From Hyphomicrobiales bacterium (GTDB lineage: Bacteria > Pseudomonadota > Alphaproteobacteria > Rhizobiales > Beijerinckiaceae), in the NCBI GenBank assembly GCA_019247795.1, contig JAFBAK010000357.1:1-37549 (forward strand): a DNA stretch of 37,549 bases, written 5' to 3'. Below, piece by piece: positions 19,595 to 31,131 of the stretch (its first letter is position 1; the number at the start of each line of letters is the position of its first letter). The position numbers and the translations under genes were made by a program. Below the pieces are notes generated by a model, which ran no database searches, was not told where the DNA came from, and was given only the letters and a program-made list of their open reading frames with translations.

Positions 19595-21757
19595 TCAGGC
19601 CGTCTGCTTCTGCGTCCGCTCAGCGTCGCGTTCGGCGCGCAGCTTCTCGGTGACGTCTTCGCCGGTCGCCTGATCGACGACCTTCATCGAGAGGCGCGTC
19701 TTGCCCCTGTCGTCCATGCCGAGGAACTTCACCTTCACCTTGTCGCCTTCCTTGACGACGTCCGTCACCTTGGCGACGCGGCGCGGTGCAAGCTCGGAGA
19801 TATGGACGAGCCCGTCCTTCGGTCCGAAGAAGTTCACGAAGGCGCCGAACTCCATCACCTTGACGACCGTTCCCTCGTAGATGTGACCGGGCTCGGGTTC
19901 CGACGCGATCGACTTGATCCAGTTGAGCGCCGCGGCGATCGACTCCTGATTGGCCGAGGCGACCTTCACCATGCCATCATCGGAAATGTCGATCTTGGCG
20001 CCGGTCTTCTCGACGATCTCGCGGATCACCTTGCCGCCCGAACCGATCACCTCGCGGATCTTGTCGACCGGGATCTGGATAACCTCGATGCGCGGCGCGT
20101 ATTGGCCGAGCTCGGCCCGGGCGCCGGTGAGCGCCTTGGCCATCTCGCCGAGGATATGCAGTCGCCCGTCCTTCGCCTGTGCGAGAGCCACGCGCATGAT
20201 CTCCTCGGTGATGCCGGTGATCTTGATGTCCATTTGCAACGAGGTGATGCCGGTGTCGGTCCCCGCCACTTTGAAGTCCATGTCGCCGAGATGATCCTCG
20301 TCGCCGAGGATGTCGGAGAGCACCGCGAAGCGCTCGCCCTCGAGGATGAGGCCCATCGCGATTCCGGCCACTGGCCGCCGCAGCGGCACGCCCGCATCCA
20401 TCATGGCCAGAGAGGAGCCGCAAACGGTCGCCATCGACGACGAGCCGTTCGACTCGGTGATCTCGGACACCAGACGGATGGTGTAGGGGAACTCGTGATG
20501 GGGCGGCAGCAATGGGTGGACGGCGCGCCAGGCGAGCTTGCCATGACCGATCTCCCGCCGGCCCGGCGAGCCCATGCGCCCGGTCTCGCCCACCGAATAC
20601 GGCGGGAAATTGTAGTGCAGCAGGAAGGTCTCCTTGCGCGTGCCTTCGAGCTCGTCGATGTATTGCTCGTCATCTCCCGTGCCGAGCGTCGCCACCACCA
20701 TGGCTTGGGTCTCGCCGCGGGTGAAGAGCGCAGACCCATGCGTGCGCGGCAAGATGCCCACCTCGCTCACAATCGGGCGAACCGTCTTCACATCGCGGCC
20801 GTCGATGCGTGCGCCATCATCGAGAATGTTCCAGCGAACGATCTTCGCCTGCAGCTCCTTGAACACGCCCGCCACTTCCTCTTTGGTGTGGCCGCCCGCC
20901 TCCTCGCCCTCGGGGAAGAAGTGCGAGTTGATCTTGGCCTTGATGGCGTCAACCGCGTTGTAGCGTTCCTGCTTCGCGGTGATCTTGTAGGCGGCGCGCA
21001 AATCTGCTTCGGCGAGCTCGAGCACCGCCTTTTCGAGAGCCGCATGGTCGGGCTTCACCACCTCGCGCGGTTCCTTGCTGGCCATCTCCGCGAGGCGGAT
21101 GATCGCCTCGATCACGGGCTGGAAGCCCGTGTGGCCGAACATCACGGCGCCGAGCATGACGTCTTCGGAAAGCTCCTTGGCTTCCGATTCGACCATGAGC
21201 ACCGCGTCTTGCGTGCCGGCCACCACGAGATCGAGCGCGCTCGCCTTCATCTGGTCGAGCGTCGGATTGAGCACGTATTGGCCGTCGACGTAGGCAACGC
21301 GCGCACCGCCGATCGGTCCCATGAACGGCACGCCGGAAATCGTCAGCGCCGCGGAGGCCGCAATCATGGCGACGATGTCGGGATCATTCTCGAGATCGTG
21401 GGAGAGTACGGTGATGATCACCTGCGTATCGCAGCGCCATCCGTCGATGAAGAGCGGCCGAATGGGGCGGTCGATAAGCCGCGAGACCAGCACCTCCTTC
21501 TCCGAAGGGCGCCCTTCGCGCTTGAAGAAGCCGCCCGGAATGCGTCCGGCAGCGAAAGCCTTCTCCTGATAGTTGACGGTGAGCGGCATGAAATCGACGC
21601 CGGGCTTCGGCGCCTTCGCGGCGACCACCGTCGCAAGCACGGCCGTGTCGCCATAGGTCGCAAGCACGGCGCCATCGGCTTGGCGAGCCACCTTGCCGGT
21701 TTCCAGGACGAGACGGCGCCCGCCCCAATCCAGCACTTCTCGTTGAACATCGAACAT
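19595..21757 (-). CDS. pnp: Polyribonucleotide nucleotidyltransferase (PNPase)
   Basis: [62 protein letters not shown] domain [27 protein letters not shown]1 domain [28 protein letters not shown]. Confidence 0.98.
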   Translation of the reverse strand: MFDVQREVLDWGGRRLVLETGKVARQADGAVLATYGDTAVLATVVAAKAPKPGVDFMPLTVNYQEKAFAAGRIPGGFFKREGRPSEKEVLVSRLIDRPIRPLFIDGWRCDTQVIITVLSHDLENDPDIVAMIAASAALTISGVPFMGPIGGARVAYVDGQYVLNPTLDQMKASALDLVVAGTQDAVLMVESEAKELSEDVMLGAVMFGHTGFQPVIEAIIRLAEMASKEPREVVKPDHAALEKAVLELAEADLRAAYKITAKQERYNAVDAIKAKINSHFFPEGEEAGGHTKEEVAGVFKELQAKIVRWNILDDGARIDGRDVKTVRPIVSEVGILPRTHGSALFTRGETQAMVVATLGTGDDEQYIDELEGTRKETFLLHYNFPPYSVGETGRMGSPGRREIGHGKLAWRAVHPLLPPHHEFPYTIRLVSEITESNGSSSMATVCGSSLAMMDAGVPLRRPVAGIAMGLILEGERFAVLSDILGDEDHLGDMDFKVAGTDTGITSLQMDIKITGITEEIMRVALAQAKDGRLHILGEMAKALTGARAELGQYAPRIEVIQIPVDKIREVIGSGGKVIREIVEKTGAKIDISDDGMVKVASANQESIAAALNWIKSIASEPEPGHIYEGTVVKVMEFGAFVNFFGPKDGLVHISELAPRRVAKVTDVVKEGDKVKVKFLGMDDRGKTRLSMKVVDQATGEDVTEKLRAERDAERTQKQTA

Positions 21758-22062
21758 TGACCATCCTCATGGTTGGCCGGCGGGCGCGAAGCCATGAGCA
21801 AGATGGCAAGACGCTCTTCTTATCGCAGCGCCGCTCGGGATTCCGAAGCCGCGGAATTCCCGTTTCGGACGACGAGCCTGAACGGCTCGGCTCATCGACA
21901 CGAACATGCCCGATACGCGCGGAGCTTCGGGCCTGGCGCTAAAAAGCGTCCAACGATCCTGCCATGGCGGGCGTGGCCTGCCGGCGGGGTTCATCGCCCA
22001 CGATCCTCATGATGCGGGCGCAGCAAAATCGACCTGCGCGCCATCAGGCGCGCGGGTCCTCC

Positions 22063-22332
22063 TCAGCGACGGATGCCCAGGCGCTCGATCAGCGTCTTGT
22101 AACGGGGCTCGTCCCTGTCTTTCACATAGTTCAGGAGCGAGCGTCGCTGCGAGACCATCTTTAACAGGCCGCGCCGTGAATGGTTGTCCTTCACATGCGT
22201 CTTGAAATGCTCGGTGAGATTGTTGATGCGCTCGGTGAGAAGCGCCACCTGCACCTCGGGAGAGCCTGTATCCCCCTTCTTAGTGGCATAGTCGGAAATG
22301 AGCGCACTCTTGCGCTCGGTCGCAATCGACAT
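22063..22332 (-). CDS. rpsO: 30S ribosomal protein S15
   Basis: [52 protein letters not shown]. Confidence 0.98.
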   Translation of the reverse strand: MSIATERKSALISDYATKKGDTGSPEVQVALLTERINNLTEHFKTHVKDNHSRRGLLKMVSQRRSLLNYVKDRDEPRYKTLIERLGIRR

Positions 22333-22359
22333 CGGGAGTTCCTTTCTCGCGAGGGCCGC

Positions 22360-23352
22360 TCAGCGTCCCAGATTGAAGATGCGCGTCGGCCTGATCTCCG
22401 CTCCTTCCGCCTCGGCGAGCGCCACCAAGGCGCCTTCCGAAGTCACGCTGATGCGTCCCTGGAAGAGCGGGGCATCACGCCCGCGCAGCAGGACGATTTG
22501 GCCTCGGCGAAGCCGTCCTGCATCCGCCCGGCTCACGGCCAGCGCCGGGATGTCGTCCAGCGCGGTCGCAACGGGCAGTAATTCGCCGGCCAAGTTCCCT
22601 TCGCCAGCGGCGGCCTTATGGCGCAATTCAGTCAAATCGTCCAGCGAAATTGCATCTTTCTCGGAAAATGGCCCGACGTGAGTGCGCCGTAGCGCGCTCA
22701 CATGCCCGAAACAACCGAGCGCCCGGCCGAGATCACGGGCGATGGCCCGCACATAGGTTCCCTTGCCGCAAACCGCTTCGAAAACGCTCGTGTCGGATTG
22801 GTGCTCGACGATCACCAGCCTCTCGATGCGCACGAGGCGGGCTTCGAGCTCGACACTTGCGCCGGCGCGCGAGAGATCGTAGGCGCGCTCGCCGGCAATC
22901 TTGATGGCGGAGAACCGCGGCGGCGTCTGCCAAATCTCGCCGATGAAGGCAGAAAGCGCATCCGCGACCGAGGCTTGCGAGGGCCGAGCGTCGCTCGATG
23001 CGGTCACTGCGCCTTCGCTGTCGTCGGTGTCGCGCTCTTCGCCCCAGGCGACGGTGAAGCGATAGCCCTTGCGCCCATCCATGACGAAGGGAACGGTCTT
23101 TGTGGCTTCGCCGAAGGCGATGGGCAAGAGCCCGGAGGCCAGGGGATCGAGCGTCCCCGCGTGACCTGCCTTCTTGGCATTGAACAACCGTTTGGCCACG
23201 GCGACGGCATGCGTCGACGTCATGCCGACCGGCTTGTCGAGGATGAGCCAGCCATTGACCTCGCGCTTGCGCGGGCGCGCCGGTTGCGGCTCTCGGGAAT
23301 CGACCCTCATGCTCTCGCCGGAGCGGGAGCTTTCGCTGGCGCCCTCAGCCAT
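22360..23352 (-). CDS. truB: tRNA pseudouridine(55) synthase TruB
   Basis: [52 protein letters not shown]. Start at MAEGASES (23352), overlapping the rbfA end. Confidence 0.95.
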   Translation of the reverse strand: MAEGASESSRSGESMRVDSREPQPARPRKREVNGWLILDKPVGMTSTHAVAVAKRLFNAKKAGHAGTLDPLASGLLPIAFGEATKTVPFVMDGRKGYRFTVAWGEERDTDDSEGAVTASSDARPSQASVADALSAFIGEIWQTPPRFSAIKIAGERAYDLSRAGASVELEARLVRIERLVIVEHQSDTSVFEAVCGKGTYVRAIARDLGRALGCFGHVSALRRTHVGPFSEKDAISLDDLTELRHKAAAGEGNLAGELLPVATALDDIPALAVSRADAGRLRRGQIVLLRGRDAPLFQGRISVTSEGALVALAEAEGAEIRPTRIFNLGR

Positions 23353-23776
23353 GGTTCCGGTCATCTTCAGCTTTTCGGTCCGACTCGAGATCGCGCCGCA
23401 CCTTCTCCGAATGGAGGAGAGCCTCGATTCGTGACGCCTCCTCGAATGTGTCGTCGTGGCGGAAGCGGATCTCCGGTGCGTAGCGCAGGTTGATGCGGCG
23501 CGCGATCTCTCCCTTGATGAAGCGCTTGTTGCGGTCGAGTGCCTCGAGCACGAGACCGACATCCTTGCCGCCGAGCGGTATCACATAGGCCGTGGCAAGA
23601 CGCAGATCAGGCGACATGCGCACCTCGGGAACCGTGACCGGATGATTTTCAAGCACATCGTCACGGACCTCGCCGCGCGACAAGAGCTCGGCGAGCGCGT
23701 GGCGCACGAGTTCGCCCACCCGAAGCGCGCGCTGGGAAGGGCCTCGCTCATGACGGCTGGGTTGGTGTCGTGCCAT
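23345..23776 (-). CDS. rbfA: 30S ribosome-binding factor RbfA
   Basis: [52 protein letters not shown]. Confidence 0.95.
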   Translation of the reverse strand: MARHQPSRHERGPSQRALRVGELVRHALAELLSRGEVRDDVLENHPVTVPEVRMSPDLRLATAYVIPLGGKDVGLVLEALDRNKRFIKGEIARRINLRYAPEIRFRHDDTFEEASRIEALLHSEKVRRDLESDRKAEDDRNHG

Positions 23777-23854
23777 CTTCTCTCCTCCGGAGTCGAACCG
23801 GAACCTCGATACTCGCGAAATCCGCTCGGGCCCGTTCGGGCCTTCGCGAATCCT

Positions 23855-24628
23855 TCATCGTATGCGCGCAAAAAATCGCGCCGGCCTCAATGCCGATGCC
23901 CATTCGGAGGGTCGGCGTGCCACGGGAAAATTCCAAGACCCCAAGACCACCTCGGCGCGGCCGATGAGATTCTCGGCCGGGACGAAGCCAACGCCGCCGG
24001 CGACAGCCGAAACGCGGCTGTCGAGCGAGTCGTCTCGGTTGTCTCCCATCAGGAAGACGTGGCCCGGCGGCACCACGAAGACGCGCGTGTCGTCGAGTGC
24101 GCCTTTCGACTCGAGCTTGAAGATCGGGTGCTCGCGGCCGTTCGGCAACATTTCCATGAAGCGTGCCGCGCCGATCTCACTGCCGTCCTCCTGTTCCACT
24201 TTTCCCTGGCCATCGCGTCGCAAGGGAAGCTCGGCGCCATTGATCCATAGGCGCCCCTCCCGCATCTGAATGCGGTCGCCGGGCAGGCCGATTGCGCGTT
24301 TTACATAGACCTGCCGTGGATCGCGCGGCAGTCGGAAAACCACCACATCTCCATATTCCGGCAAGCTTTCGAGCAAACGGTGCTCGGAAGAAAAACCGAG
24401 ATCTACCGGAAGCGAGTAGCGGCTGAATCCATAGGCGTATTTTGCAACGACCAGCTCATCGCCGATCAGAAGGGTCGGCTCCATCGAGCCCGAAGGCACA
24501 TAAAATGGCTGGGCCAAGACGGTTCGCGAAGCAAGGACGAGGGTTAAAGCGATTGCCGGTCCCTTCACGGCCGCGAGGACGCGGCGCACTCGGCTTTCGG
24601 GGCTTGCCCCAAGCATCAGATGCTCCAT
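23855..24628 (-). CDS. lepB: Signal peptidase I (LepB-like)
   Basis: FYVPSGSMEPTLLIGDELVVAKYAYGFSR (Ser box), PRDPRQVYVKRAIGLPGDRIQMREGRLWINGAEL (Lys box), VFLMGDNRDDSLDSR. Start MEHLM at 24628; the ORF track extends to 24661. Confidence 0.93.
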   Translation of the reverse strand: MEHLMLGASPESRVRRVLAAVKGPAIALTLVLASRTVLAQPFYVPSGSMEPTLLIGDELVVAKYAYGFSRYSLPVDLGFSSEHRLLESLPEYGDVVVFRLPRDPRQVYVKRAIGLPGDRIQMREGRLWINGAELPLRRDGQGKVEQEDGSEIGAARFMEMLPNGREHPIFKLESKGALDDTRVFVVPPGHVFLMGDNRDDSLDSRVSAVAGGVGFVPAENLIGRAEVVLGSWNFPVARRPSEWASALRPARFFARIR

Positions 24629-24670
24629 TGCAGCAAATCTTCCGTTTCTTCTTTTGGGCACCTACGAGGA

Positions 24671-24723
24671 TGAGCCGGAAAGGTGGAAAGCACCTTTCCA
24701 AAGGATCATGTTCTGATGATCTT
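24671..24723. repeat. Intergenic palindromic element (CCGGAAAGGTGGAAAGCACCTTTCC...GGATCATGTTCTGATGATC), resembling dispersed Rhizobiales intergenic palindromes
   Basis: Perfect 9-bp stem GGAAAGGTG-gaaag-CACCTTTCC (24677-24699), followed by GATCAT-gttctg-ATGATC. Similarity to dispersed elements is from memory only. Confidence 0.5.
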
Positions 24724-24796
24724 GATAATGGCTGCAGGCCGTCATGCTCGAATTCCGGAAGTCGGTAACAAACCCCCATAAGCGAGACGGCACGCC

Positions 24797-27529
24797 TCAA
24801 AGGGACCGCTTGACCTCTTCGACGCGATAGCATTCGATCACATCGCCCGACCGCATGTCCTGGTAGTTCTCGAATGACATGCCGCATTCCTGGCCGGCAC
24901 GCACTTCCTGCACATCATCCTTGAAACGCTTGAGCGTTGCGAGCTTGCCCTCGTGAATGACCACGTTGTCGCGGATGAGGCGGACATTCGCGCCCTTCTG
25001 CACCACACCGTCGGTGACGCGGCAACCCGCGATCTTGCCGATCTTCGAGACGTTGAAGATCTCGAGGATCTGGGCGTTGCCGAGCATGGTCTCGCGCAAA
25101 GTGGGCGCCAGCAAGCCCGACATCGCATCCTTCACGTCGTCAACCAGGTTGTAGATGATGTTGTAATAGCGGATCTCAATTCCGGCCTGCTCGGCCGCCT
25201 CGCGCGCTTCCTTGTGCGCGCGCACGTTGAAGCCGATCACCGCGGCACCGGATGCATTGGCGAGGATCACATCGCTCTCGGTAATGCCGCCGACGCCCGA
25301 ATGGATGACGCGCGCGCCCACTTCTTCGTTGCCGAGCTTTTCCAGCGCACCCGCGATCGCCTCCACGGAGCCTTGCACATCCGCCTTGACGACGAGCGGG
25401 AACTCCTTGCGGCCGGCCCCCGTCTTGAGATCCTGCATCATCTCCGCAAGCGAACCACGCGCGCCGGCCTGGCGAGCGACCGATCTCTCGCGCTTCTGGC
25501 GGGTGCGGTAAGCCGTAACCTCACGGGCGCGCGCTTCGTTCTCGACGACCGCGACCCGATCTCCGGCGTCGGGTGTACCGTTGAACCCGAGCACCTCGAC
25601 CGGTGTCGAGGGGCCGGCTGAAACAAGTGTCTCCCCCTTGTCATTGAGCAAGGTGCGAATGCGTCCCCACTCCGAGCCCGCGACGATGATGTCACCGCCC
25701 TTGAGCGAGCCGCGTTGCACGAGCACCGTCGCGACCGGCCCACGGCCACGATCGAGCCTTGCCTCGATCACCGCGCCTTCGCCGCTGCGGTTCGGGTTGG
25801 CCTTGAGGTCGAGCACCTCCGATTGCAGCGATACGCCTTCGAGGAGCTTGTCGAGGTTGATCTTCTTGGTCGCCGAGACCTCGACTTCCAGGACCTCGCC
25901 GCCGAGCGATTCCACCTGGATTTCATGTTGCAGAAGCTCGTTGCGCACACGGTCTGGCTTCGCGTCCGGCTTGTCGATCTTGTTGATGGCGACGATTATC
26001 GGCACATGGGCGGCCTTGGCGTGGCTGATCGCCTCGACCGTCTGGGGCATGACGCCGTCATCTGCCGCGACCACCAGGATCACGATATCCGTCACCTTGG
26101 CGCCACGCGCGCGCATTGCCGTGAAGGCGGCGTGGCCCGGCGTGTCGATGAAGGTGATCTTGCCGCCGAGCGGGCTCTCTACCTGATAGGCGCCGATATG
26201 CTGGGTGATGCCGCCGGCCTCTGCGCTCACCACGTCGGCCGAGCGGATGGCATCGAGCAACGAGGTCTTGCCGTGGTCGACATGGCCCATGATGGTGACG
26301 ACCGGCGGCCGCGGAGCGAGATCCTGCGGCTGGTCGGGCGCGTCGAACAGACCCTCTTCGACGTCGGATTCGGCAACACGCTTCACGGTATGGCCAAGCT
26401 CTTCGGCGATGAGCTGCGCCGTGTCGGCGTCGATCACGTCCGTGATCTTCAGCATCTGGCCTTGCGCCATCAGCAGGCGGATCACATCGACTGCCCGCTC
26501 CGCCATGCGGTTCGCGAGCTCTTGGATCGAGATCGTCTCCGGGACCGTCACCTCGCGAGCGATCTTCTCCTTCTGCTCGCCCGCGGAGCCTTTCATGCGC
26601 TGCTGACGACGGCGCTGGGCAGCGAGCGAACGCGTACGTTCCTCGTCGCTCGTCAGCGCGTTCGCCAAGGTGAGGCGGCCACGTTGCTTGTGATCTCCTT
26701 TCGGAGCCCTCGGAGCGGGTGCCGCCCGCGCTGCCCCTCCGCCTCCGGGGCGGCGGGGCTGCTGGCGAGGGCTTCCCTCCGTCTCGGGCAGGAGGGTACG
26801 GCGCGACGGCGTCGCGGCACTCAGTCCCGCACGTGCGGCGGTGCGCCCCGTACCGGCCGATCCGGCGCTGGCGGCCTGGGAGGCGGGACGCGGATCGAGG
26901 CGCGGAATTGGAGTTCCCGGCGCCCGGCTCGCCGGCGGAGGATCGCCAAAACGGCGTCGGGCCTCTTCTTCGGCTTTTCGTTTGGCCTGGTCCTCGGAGC
27001 GGCGTCGGTCTTCCTCCTCACGCTTGCGCTCGTCGGCCGCTTCGCGCTCCTTGCGCTCGACCTCGTCACGCGCCGCGCGAAGTCGCGCCTCCTCCTCAGC
27101 GTGCTTGCGCTCGTCCTCCTCGCGCCGGCGCGCCTCGGCAAGGGCGGTGCCTTGTCGATTCCGCTCCTCTTCCGTGAGGGTGCGAAGAACGATGCTCGCC
27201 TTTTGCCCAGCGCCGGCGGGACCGCGCGCCGTGGGTTGCGCGCTACCGGTCGAAGCGACGGAGGGCGCGGCCGAGGACGGGGTCGCGGACTTGGCACCGC
27301 GCGCCAGCGGGGCAGGGGCCGCGCGCTTTGCAGCGGGAGCTTGCGCGCCAGTCGCCTCGCGCGGTTCCACGCTCGTGCCGGTGCGCCGCTTGACCTTCTC
27401 GACGACGACCGTCTTCGAGCGGCCATGGCTGAAGCTTTGGCGCACGGTGCCCGTCTCGGGCCTTTTGATGCTCAACTTTCCGGTCGGCATGCTCAACGGC
27501 TTGTCGCCCGGCGTCTTAAGATCGCTCAT
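24797..27529 (-). CDS. infB: Translation initiation factor IF-2
   Basis: [23 protein letters not shown]...[37 protein letters not shown]...INKIDKPDA; long basic/Ala-rich N-terminus. Start [10 protein letters not shown] at 27529. Confidence 0.98.
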   Translation of the reverse strand: MSDLKTPGDKPLSMPTGKLSIKRPETGTVRQSFSHGRSKTVVVEKVKRRTGTSVEPREATGAQAPAAKRAAPAPLARGAKSATPSSAAPSVASTGSAQPTARGPAGAGQKASIVLRTLTEEERNRQGTALAEARRREEDERKHAEEEARLRAARDEVERKEREAADERKREEEDRRRSEDQAKRKAEEEARRRFGDPPPASRAPGTPIPRLDPRPASQAASAGSAGTGRTAARAGLSAATPSRRTLLPETEGSPRQQPRRPGGGGAARAAPAPRAPKGDHKQRGRLTLANALTSDEERTRSLAAQRRRQQRMKGSAGEQKEKIAREVTVPETISIQELANRMAERAVDVIRLLMAQGQMLKITDVIDADTAQLIAEELGHTVKRVAESDVEEGLFDAPDQPQDLAPRPPVVTIMGHVDHGKTSLLDAIRSADVVSAEAGGITQHIGAYQVESPLGGKITFIDTPGHAAFTAMRARGAKVTDIVILVVAADDGVMPQTVEAISHAKAAHVPIIVAINKIDKPDAKPDRVRNELLQHEIQVESLGGEVLEVEVSATKKINLDKLLEGVSLQSEVLDLKANPNRSGEGAVIEARLDRGRGPVATVLVQRGSLKGGDIIVAGSEWGRIRTLLNDKGETLVSAGPSTPVEVLGFNGTPDAGDRVAVVENEARAREVTAYRTRQKRERSVARQAGARGSLAEMMQDLKTGAGRKEFPLVVKADVQGSVEAIAGALEKLGNEEVGARVIHSGVGGITESDVILANASGAAVIGFNVRAHKEAREAAEQAGIEIRYYNIIYNLVDDVKDAMSGLLAPTLRETMLGNAQILEIFNVSKIGKIAGCRVTDGVVQKGANVRLIRDNVVIHEGKLATLKRFKDDVQEVRAGQECGMSFENYQDMRSGDVIECYRVEEVKRSL

Positions 27530-28401
27530 ACAGACTTCTGTCCTGCGGCTCGATTCGCCCCGTTCGCGTCCCAACCTGGGAGCTCGCGGTTCAGATTGGC
27601 GTTGAGATTGCGGTTCTTTCGGGCGGCGCCGCAACGCTCGGCGCCTCCACTAGCGTGTTTTTCGATCAATTCAAAACGGTGAAGGCGCAGACACCTCGCC
27701 AAGGCGAAATCGCCGACCGGCGCCCGCAGCAAGGCTGCATGTATCACATGGGGGCGCCCCAACGCCAAATCCAGCTCCGACGAGGTGAAGCTGGCGATGA
27801 TTTCAGGTCCATCCACACCGGCGTCGCCGATGCTGACCGCTGAACTTCCGGCGCCCCGCCGCAACAGGCCGACAAGCTTCCTGCGTCCTTCCGGTGAACC
27901 GTCACTCGCCTCGATCAAGATCAGGACCTCACCTTTTTCGAGAGCGGAGCGTGTCTTCTCGAAGCCGGACGTCACCGCGCCCGCCTTGTTGGCCAGCGAA
28001 AGGGCCTGCAGCGCGTCCTTGCGCAGGAGAGCATCCACCTCATCGGCGAGATCGACGGGAACCGCGACTTCCTTCTTGAACGCCCGCGCAAAAGCTTTTC
28101 GGCGAGAAGCTTCGGCCACCCGGTCTTTGTTCGCGGTCACCCAGACTCCCCGGCCGGGCAAAGCGCGTCGGATGTCCGGCGTGACCACCCCTTGGGGCGA
28201 AAGGACGAAACGAATCAATTGATCGGGAGGCAGCAGCGCGCGGGTGACGATGCAACTACGTTCCGACTTGGCCCGCTTGGGCCCTCGTGCGTGCTCCGGT
28301 GGCGACCCTATGTCGCGGCCTTCCGGGCAAGCGCCATCACGCCCCGCCGCAGGGGCACTCGCGACACCACGCGATCCAAGCTCATGCGCATGTCGCGCCA
28401 T
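27526..28401 (-). CDS. YlxR/DUF448 RNA-binding protein with C-terminal L7Ae-like domain
   Basis: [50 protein letters not shown]; then [36 protein letters not shown]. Located between nusA and infB. Start uncertain. Confidence 0.92.
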   Translation of the reverse strand: MARHAHELGSRGVASAPAAGRDGACPEGRDIGSPPEHARGPKRAKSERSCIVTRALLPPDQLIRFVLSPQGVVTPDIRRALPGRGVWVTANKDRVAEASRRKAFARAFKKEVAVPVDLADEVDALLRKDALQALSLANKAGAVTSGFEKTRSALEKGEVLILIEASDGSPEGRRKLVGLLRRGAGSSAVSIGDAGVDGPEIIASFTSSELDLALGRPHVIHAALLRAPVGDFALARCLRLHRFELIEKHASGGAERCGAARKNRNLNANLNRELPGWDANGANRAAGQKSV

Positions 28402-28506
28402 GCCCGCATCCGTCCATCATCGCTCCAACTCGTCATTGCCCAAGGACCGGGAATGCCGACGGGAGATCATCGACATCTCTGATCGATCCAAGGCCGTCAT
28501 TCCCCT

Positions 28507-30117
28507 TCAGGACGCAGCGTCGGCCGCCGTTTCGCCACCCTCGCTCTCACTGGCCTGCGTTCCTTCGGCTTGCAACTCTATCCAACCGACGGCGACGCGT
28601 GCCGCCATGATCATGGCTTCCGCTTCTTCTCGGGAAATATCGAAGCCGTCGAGCGCGCCGGCGTGGCGGGTCGCCTGCCCATCCTTGCGCTCGGTCCAGC
28701 CGGTAAGATCGTCCGTGGCGCAGCCGGCGAGATCCTCGACGGACTTGATCCCATTCTCGCCGAATTTGACGAGCATCGCCATGGTGACGCCGTCGATGTT
28801 CAAGAGCGCGTCCTCGACACCGAGCTCCTTGCGCTTGGCATCGTGCTCGGCTTCGATCATCGCAAGATAATTGCGCGCCCGGCTCTGCAGCTCCTTCGCG
28901 GTCTCCTCGTCGAAGCCCTCGATCGAGGCGATCTCGTTCTCCTCAACGTGAGCGAGCTCTTCGATCGAGCGGAAGCCTTCTGAGGCGAGGAGCTGGCCGA
29001 CAGTCTCGTCTACGTTAAGGGCGCTGATGAACAGTGTCGAACGATGCTCGAATTCCTGCTTGCGCCGCTCCGATTCCTCTTCCTCGGTCAGAATATCGAT
29101 GTCCCAACCGGTGAGCTGAGAGGCGAGGCGCACATTCTGGCCGCGCCGCCCGATCGCGAGCGAGAGCTGCTCGTCGGGCACGACCACCTCGATCTTGTCG
29201 GAGTCTTCGTCGAGCACGACCTTGGCGACCTCGGCGGGTTGCAAGGCGTTGACGACGAAAGTCGCGACATCGGCCGACCAGGGGATGATGTCGATCTTTT
29301 CGCCCTGCAGCTCGCCGACCACCGCCTGCACGCGCGAGCCGCGCATGCCGACGCAAGCGCCGACGGGGTCGATCGATGAATCGCGCGAGATGACCGCGAT
29401 TTTGGCGCGAGAGCCAGGGTCGCGCGCGACCGCCTTCACCTCGATGATGCCGTCGTAGATCTCGGGCACTTCCTGACCGAAGAGCTTGGCCATGAAGAGC
29501 GGATGGGTGCGTGAGAGGAAAATCTGCGGGCCGCGCTGCTCGCGCCGCACATCGAGCACATAGGCGCGGACGCGATCGCCGGGCTTGAACGTCTCGCGCG
29601 GGATCAGCTCGTCGCGACGAATGATGGCTTCGCCGCGACCGAGATCGACGATCACGTTGCCGTATTCCACCCGCTTCACCGTGCCATTGACGATTTGACC
29701 GATGCGGTCCTTGAACTCGTCATATTGGCGATCCCGCTCGGCCTCGCGTACCTTCTGCACGATCACCTGCTTTGCCGATTGTGCGGCGACGCGGCCGAAC
29801 TCGAAGGGCGGCAACGGCTCGGAGATGTAATCACCGGCCTGAGCAGCGGGATTGCGCTTGCGGGCATCCTCGATGCTGATCTGGGTCGCGGGATTGTCGA
29901 TGGCGTCGGCCACGAGAAGATGCCGGGCGATCCGCAACTCGCCCGTCTTCGGGTTGATTTCGGCATGGATGTCGGTCTCGAGCCCATAACGCGAACGCGC
30001 GGCCTTGGCGATCGATTCCTCCATCGCCGAGATCACGATCTGCCGATCAATGAGCTTCTCGCGGGCGACGGCATCGGCGATCTGCAGAAGCTCCAGCCTG
30101 TTTGCGCTGACGGCCAT
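28507..30117 (-). CDS. nusA: Transcription termination/antitermination protein NusA
   Basis: N-terminal domain, S1 ([31 protein letters not shown]), KH domains ([29 protein letters not shown]), C-terminal HhH repeats. Confidence 0.98.
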   Translation of the reverse strand: MAVSANRLELLQIADAVAREKLIDRQIVISAMEESIAKAARSRYGLETDIHAEINPKTGELRIARHLLVADAIDNPATQISIEDARKRNPAAQAGDYISEPLPPFEFGRVAAQSAKQVIVQKVREAERDRQYDEFKDRIGQIVNGTVKRVEYGNVIVDLGRGEAIIRRDELIPRETFKPGDRVRAYVLDVRREQRGPQIFLSRTHPLFMAKLFGQEVPEIYDGIIEVKAVARDPGSRAKIAVISRDSSIDPVGACVGMRGSRVQAVVGELQGEKIDIIPWSADVATFVVNALQPAEVAKVVLDEDSDKIEVVVPDEQLSLAIGRRGQNVRLASQLTGWDIDILTEEEESERRKQEFEHRSTLFISALNVDETVGQLLASEGFRSIEELAHVEENEIASIEGFDEETAKELQSRARNYLAMIEAEHDAKRKELGVEDALLNIDGVTMAMLVKFGENGIKSVEDLAGCATDDLTGWTERKDGQATRHAGALDGFDISREEAEAMIMAARVAVGWIELQAEGTQASESEGGETAADAAS

Positions 30118-30133
30118 GGTTCATTCACTCCGA

Positions 30134-30817
30134 CTATTGATGTCGCATCATTCGTTGAGAATTCTGCGGGCGGCCATGAAAAGCGCGCTCCGCTCGTTCG
30201 GTCTTGGGTTGCGCCGGCTCTGCATCATGGCCGGAAGAAACTTGCTGGTTCGTTGCCCCGCGTCCGGCCCGCTTGCCGCGACGGAGAGCTTCCCGGATCA
30301 GCTCGTCGGTGAGCACGAGGCGGGCCTCGGCGATCTCCGCGAGCGGCAGAAGCACCTCAGCGTCCTCGCCTTCAGGCGCGTCGAGCCGCCGCAAACGCGC
30401 TCCCTCGCCCTCGAGTCCGACCAGCACTCCGTTGAAGCGCCTGCGCCCCTCGAGGGGCAGGGCGAGCTCGACTTTCGCGCGATGACCCGCCCAACGAGCA
30501 AAGTCGGACCGGCGCACCAAAGGACGATCGATTCCGGGCGAAGAGATCTCGAGACGATAGGCGCGCTCGATCGGATCCTCGACGTCGAGGATCGGCGAGA
30601 TCAAACGGCTCACCGCTTCACAATCTTCGACGCTCATCGAGCCGTCAGCCCGTTCGGCCATGATTTGCACGGTGCAGCCGGCCTCACCCGTGACCTTGAC
30701 GCGAACGAGACGAAAGCCCGCCGCCTGAACCGAGGGCTCAATGGCGGCGGCGACACGCGCCGCAAGACCCGTCTCGGCGACGAGGCGCGGCTCGGCAATT
30801 TCGCCTGCTTCTTCCAT
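30134..30817 (-). CDS. rimP: Ribosome maturation factor RimP
   Basis: [78 protein letters not shown]. Confidence 0.96.
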   Translation of the reverse strand: MEEAGEIAEPRLVAETGLAARVAAAIEPSVQAAGFRLVRVKVTGEAGCTVQIMAERADGSMSVEDCEAVSRLISPILDVEDPIERAYRLEISSPGIDRPLVRRSDFARWAGHRAKVELALPLEGRRRFNGVLVGLEGEGARLRRLDAPEGEDAEVLLPLAEIAEARLVLTDELIREALRRGKRAGRGATNQQVSSGHDAEPAQPKTERAERAFHGRPQNSQRMMRHQ

Positions 30818-30838
30818 TCAACGTCCGATCAAACGAAA

Positions 30839-30867
30839 AGAGCGCGGCCCCCAGCGGACCCCGCTCT
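30839..30867 (-). terminator. Terminator/attenuator-like hairpin with U-tract in the rimP-nusA leader
   Basis: Minus strand AGAGCG-G-GGTCC-GCTGG-GGGCC-G-CGCTCT followed by TTTTCGTTT, about 22 nt before the rimP start. Confidence 0.5.
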
Positions 30868-30908
30868 CGATAAAGGTTTTCGATTGCACGCTGAAAAGCT
30901 TGAAGGTC

Positions 30909-30936
30909 AGATAATGGTCTTCTGCCCATTTGGCAA
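30909..30936 (-). promoter_or_regulatory. Candidate sigma70-type promoter for the rimP-nusA operon
   Basis: Minus strand TTGCCA (30936-30931), 16-bp spacer, TTATCT (30914-30909). Confidence 0.35.
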
Positions 30937-31035
30937 GTGTTTCGCCTTAGGCCTACTTGGGGCCTGAGCTTTGATCGGCAATTTTCCTGTCTAGCGAATG
31001 TCCCACAAGGCTCGCTGAACTGCGCCATCGAAGCA

Positions 31036-31062
31036 AAGGCTCGACGGGTGCCGTCGAGCCTT
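31036..31062 (-). terminator. Perfect 12-bp stem, 3-nt loop hairpin between the DUF5666-like gene and rimP
   Basis: AAGGCTCGACGG-GTG-CCGTCGAGCCTT; ~70 nt downstream of the stop at 31132 on the minus strand, with only a short T-run. Confidence 0.6.
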
Positions 31063-31131
31063 CATGTGTCTTCCCCTTGAGGCTCGCGCCGGAATGCGGA
31101 TCACATTGGGCGCAGATCACATCATCGCAGA

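Noticed and set aside
19340-21760. 806-aa plus-strand ORF opposite pnp
   Set aside because: Fully antisense to a clear PNPase; low-complexity His/Arg/Leu/Asp-rich translation typical of GC-rich antisense frames.
25715-27682. 655-aa plus-strand ORF opposite infB
   Set aside because: Antisense to IF-2; Arg/Leu-rich low-complexity translation without domain signatures.
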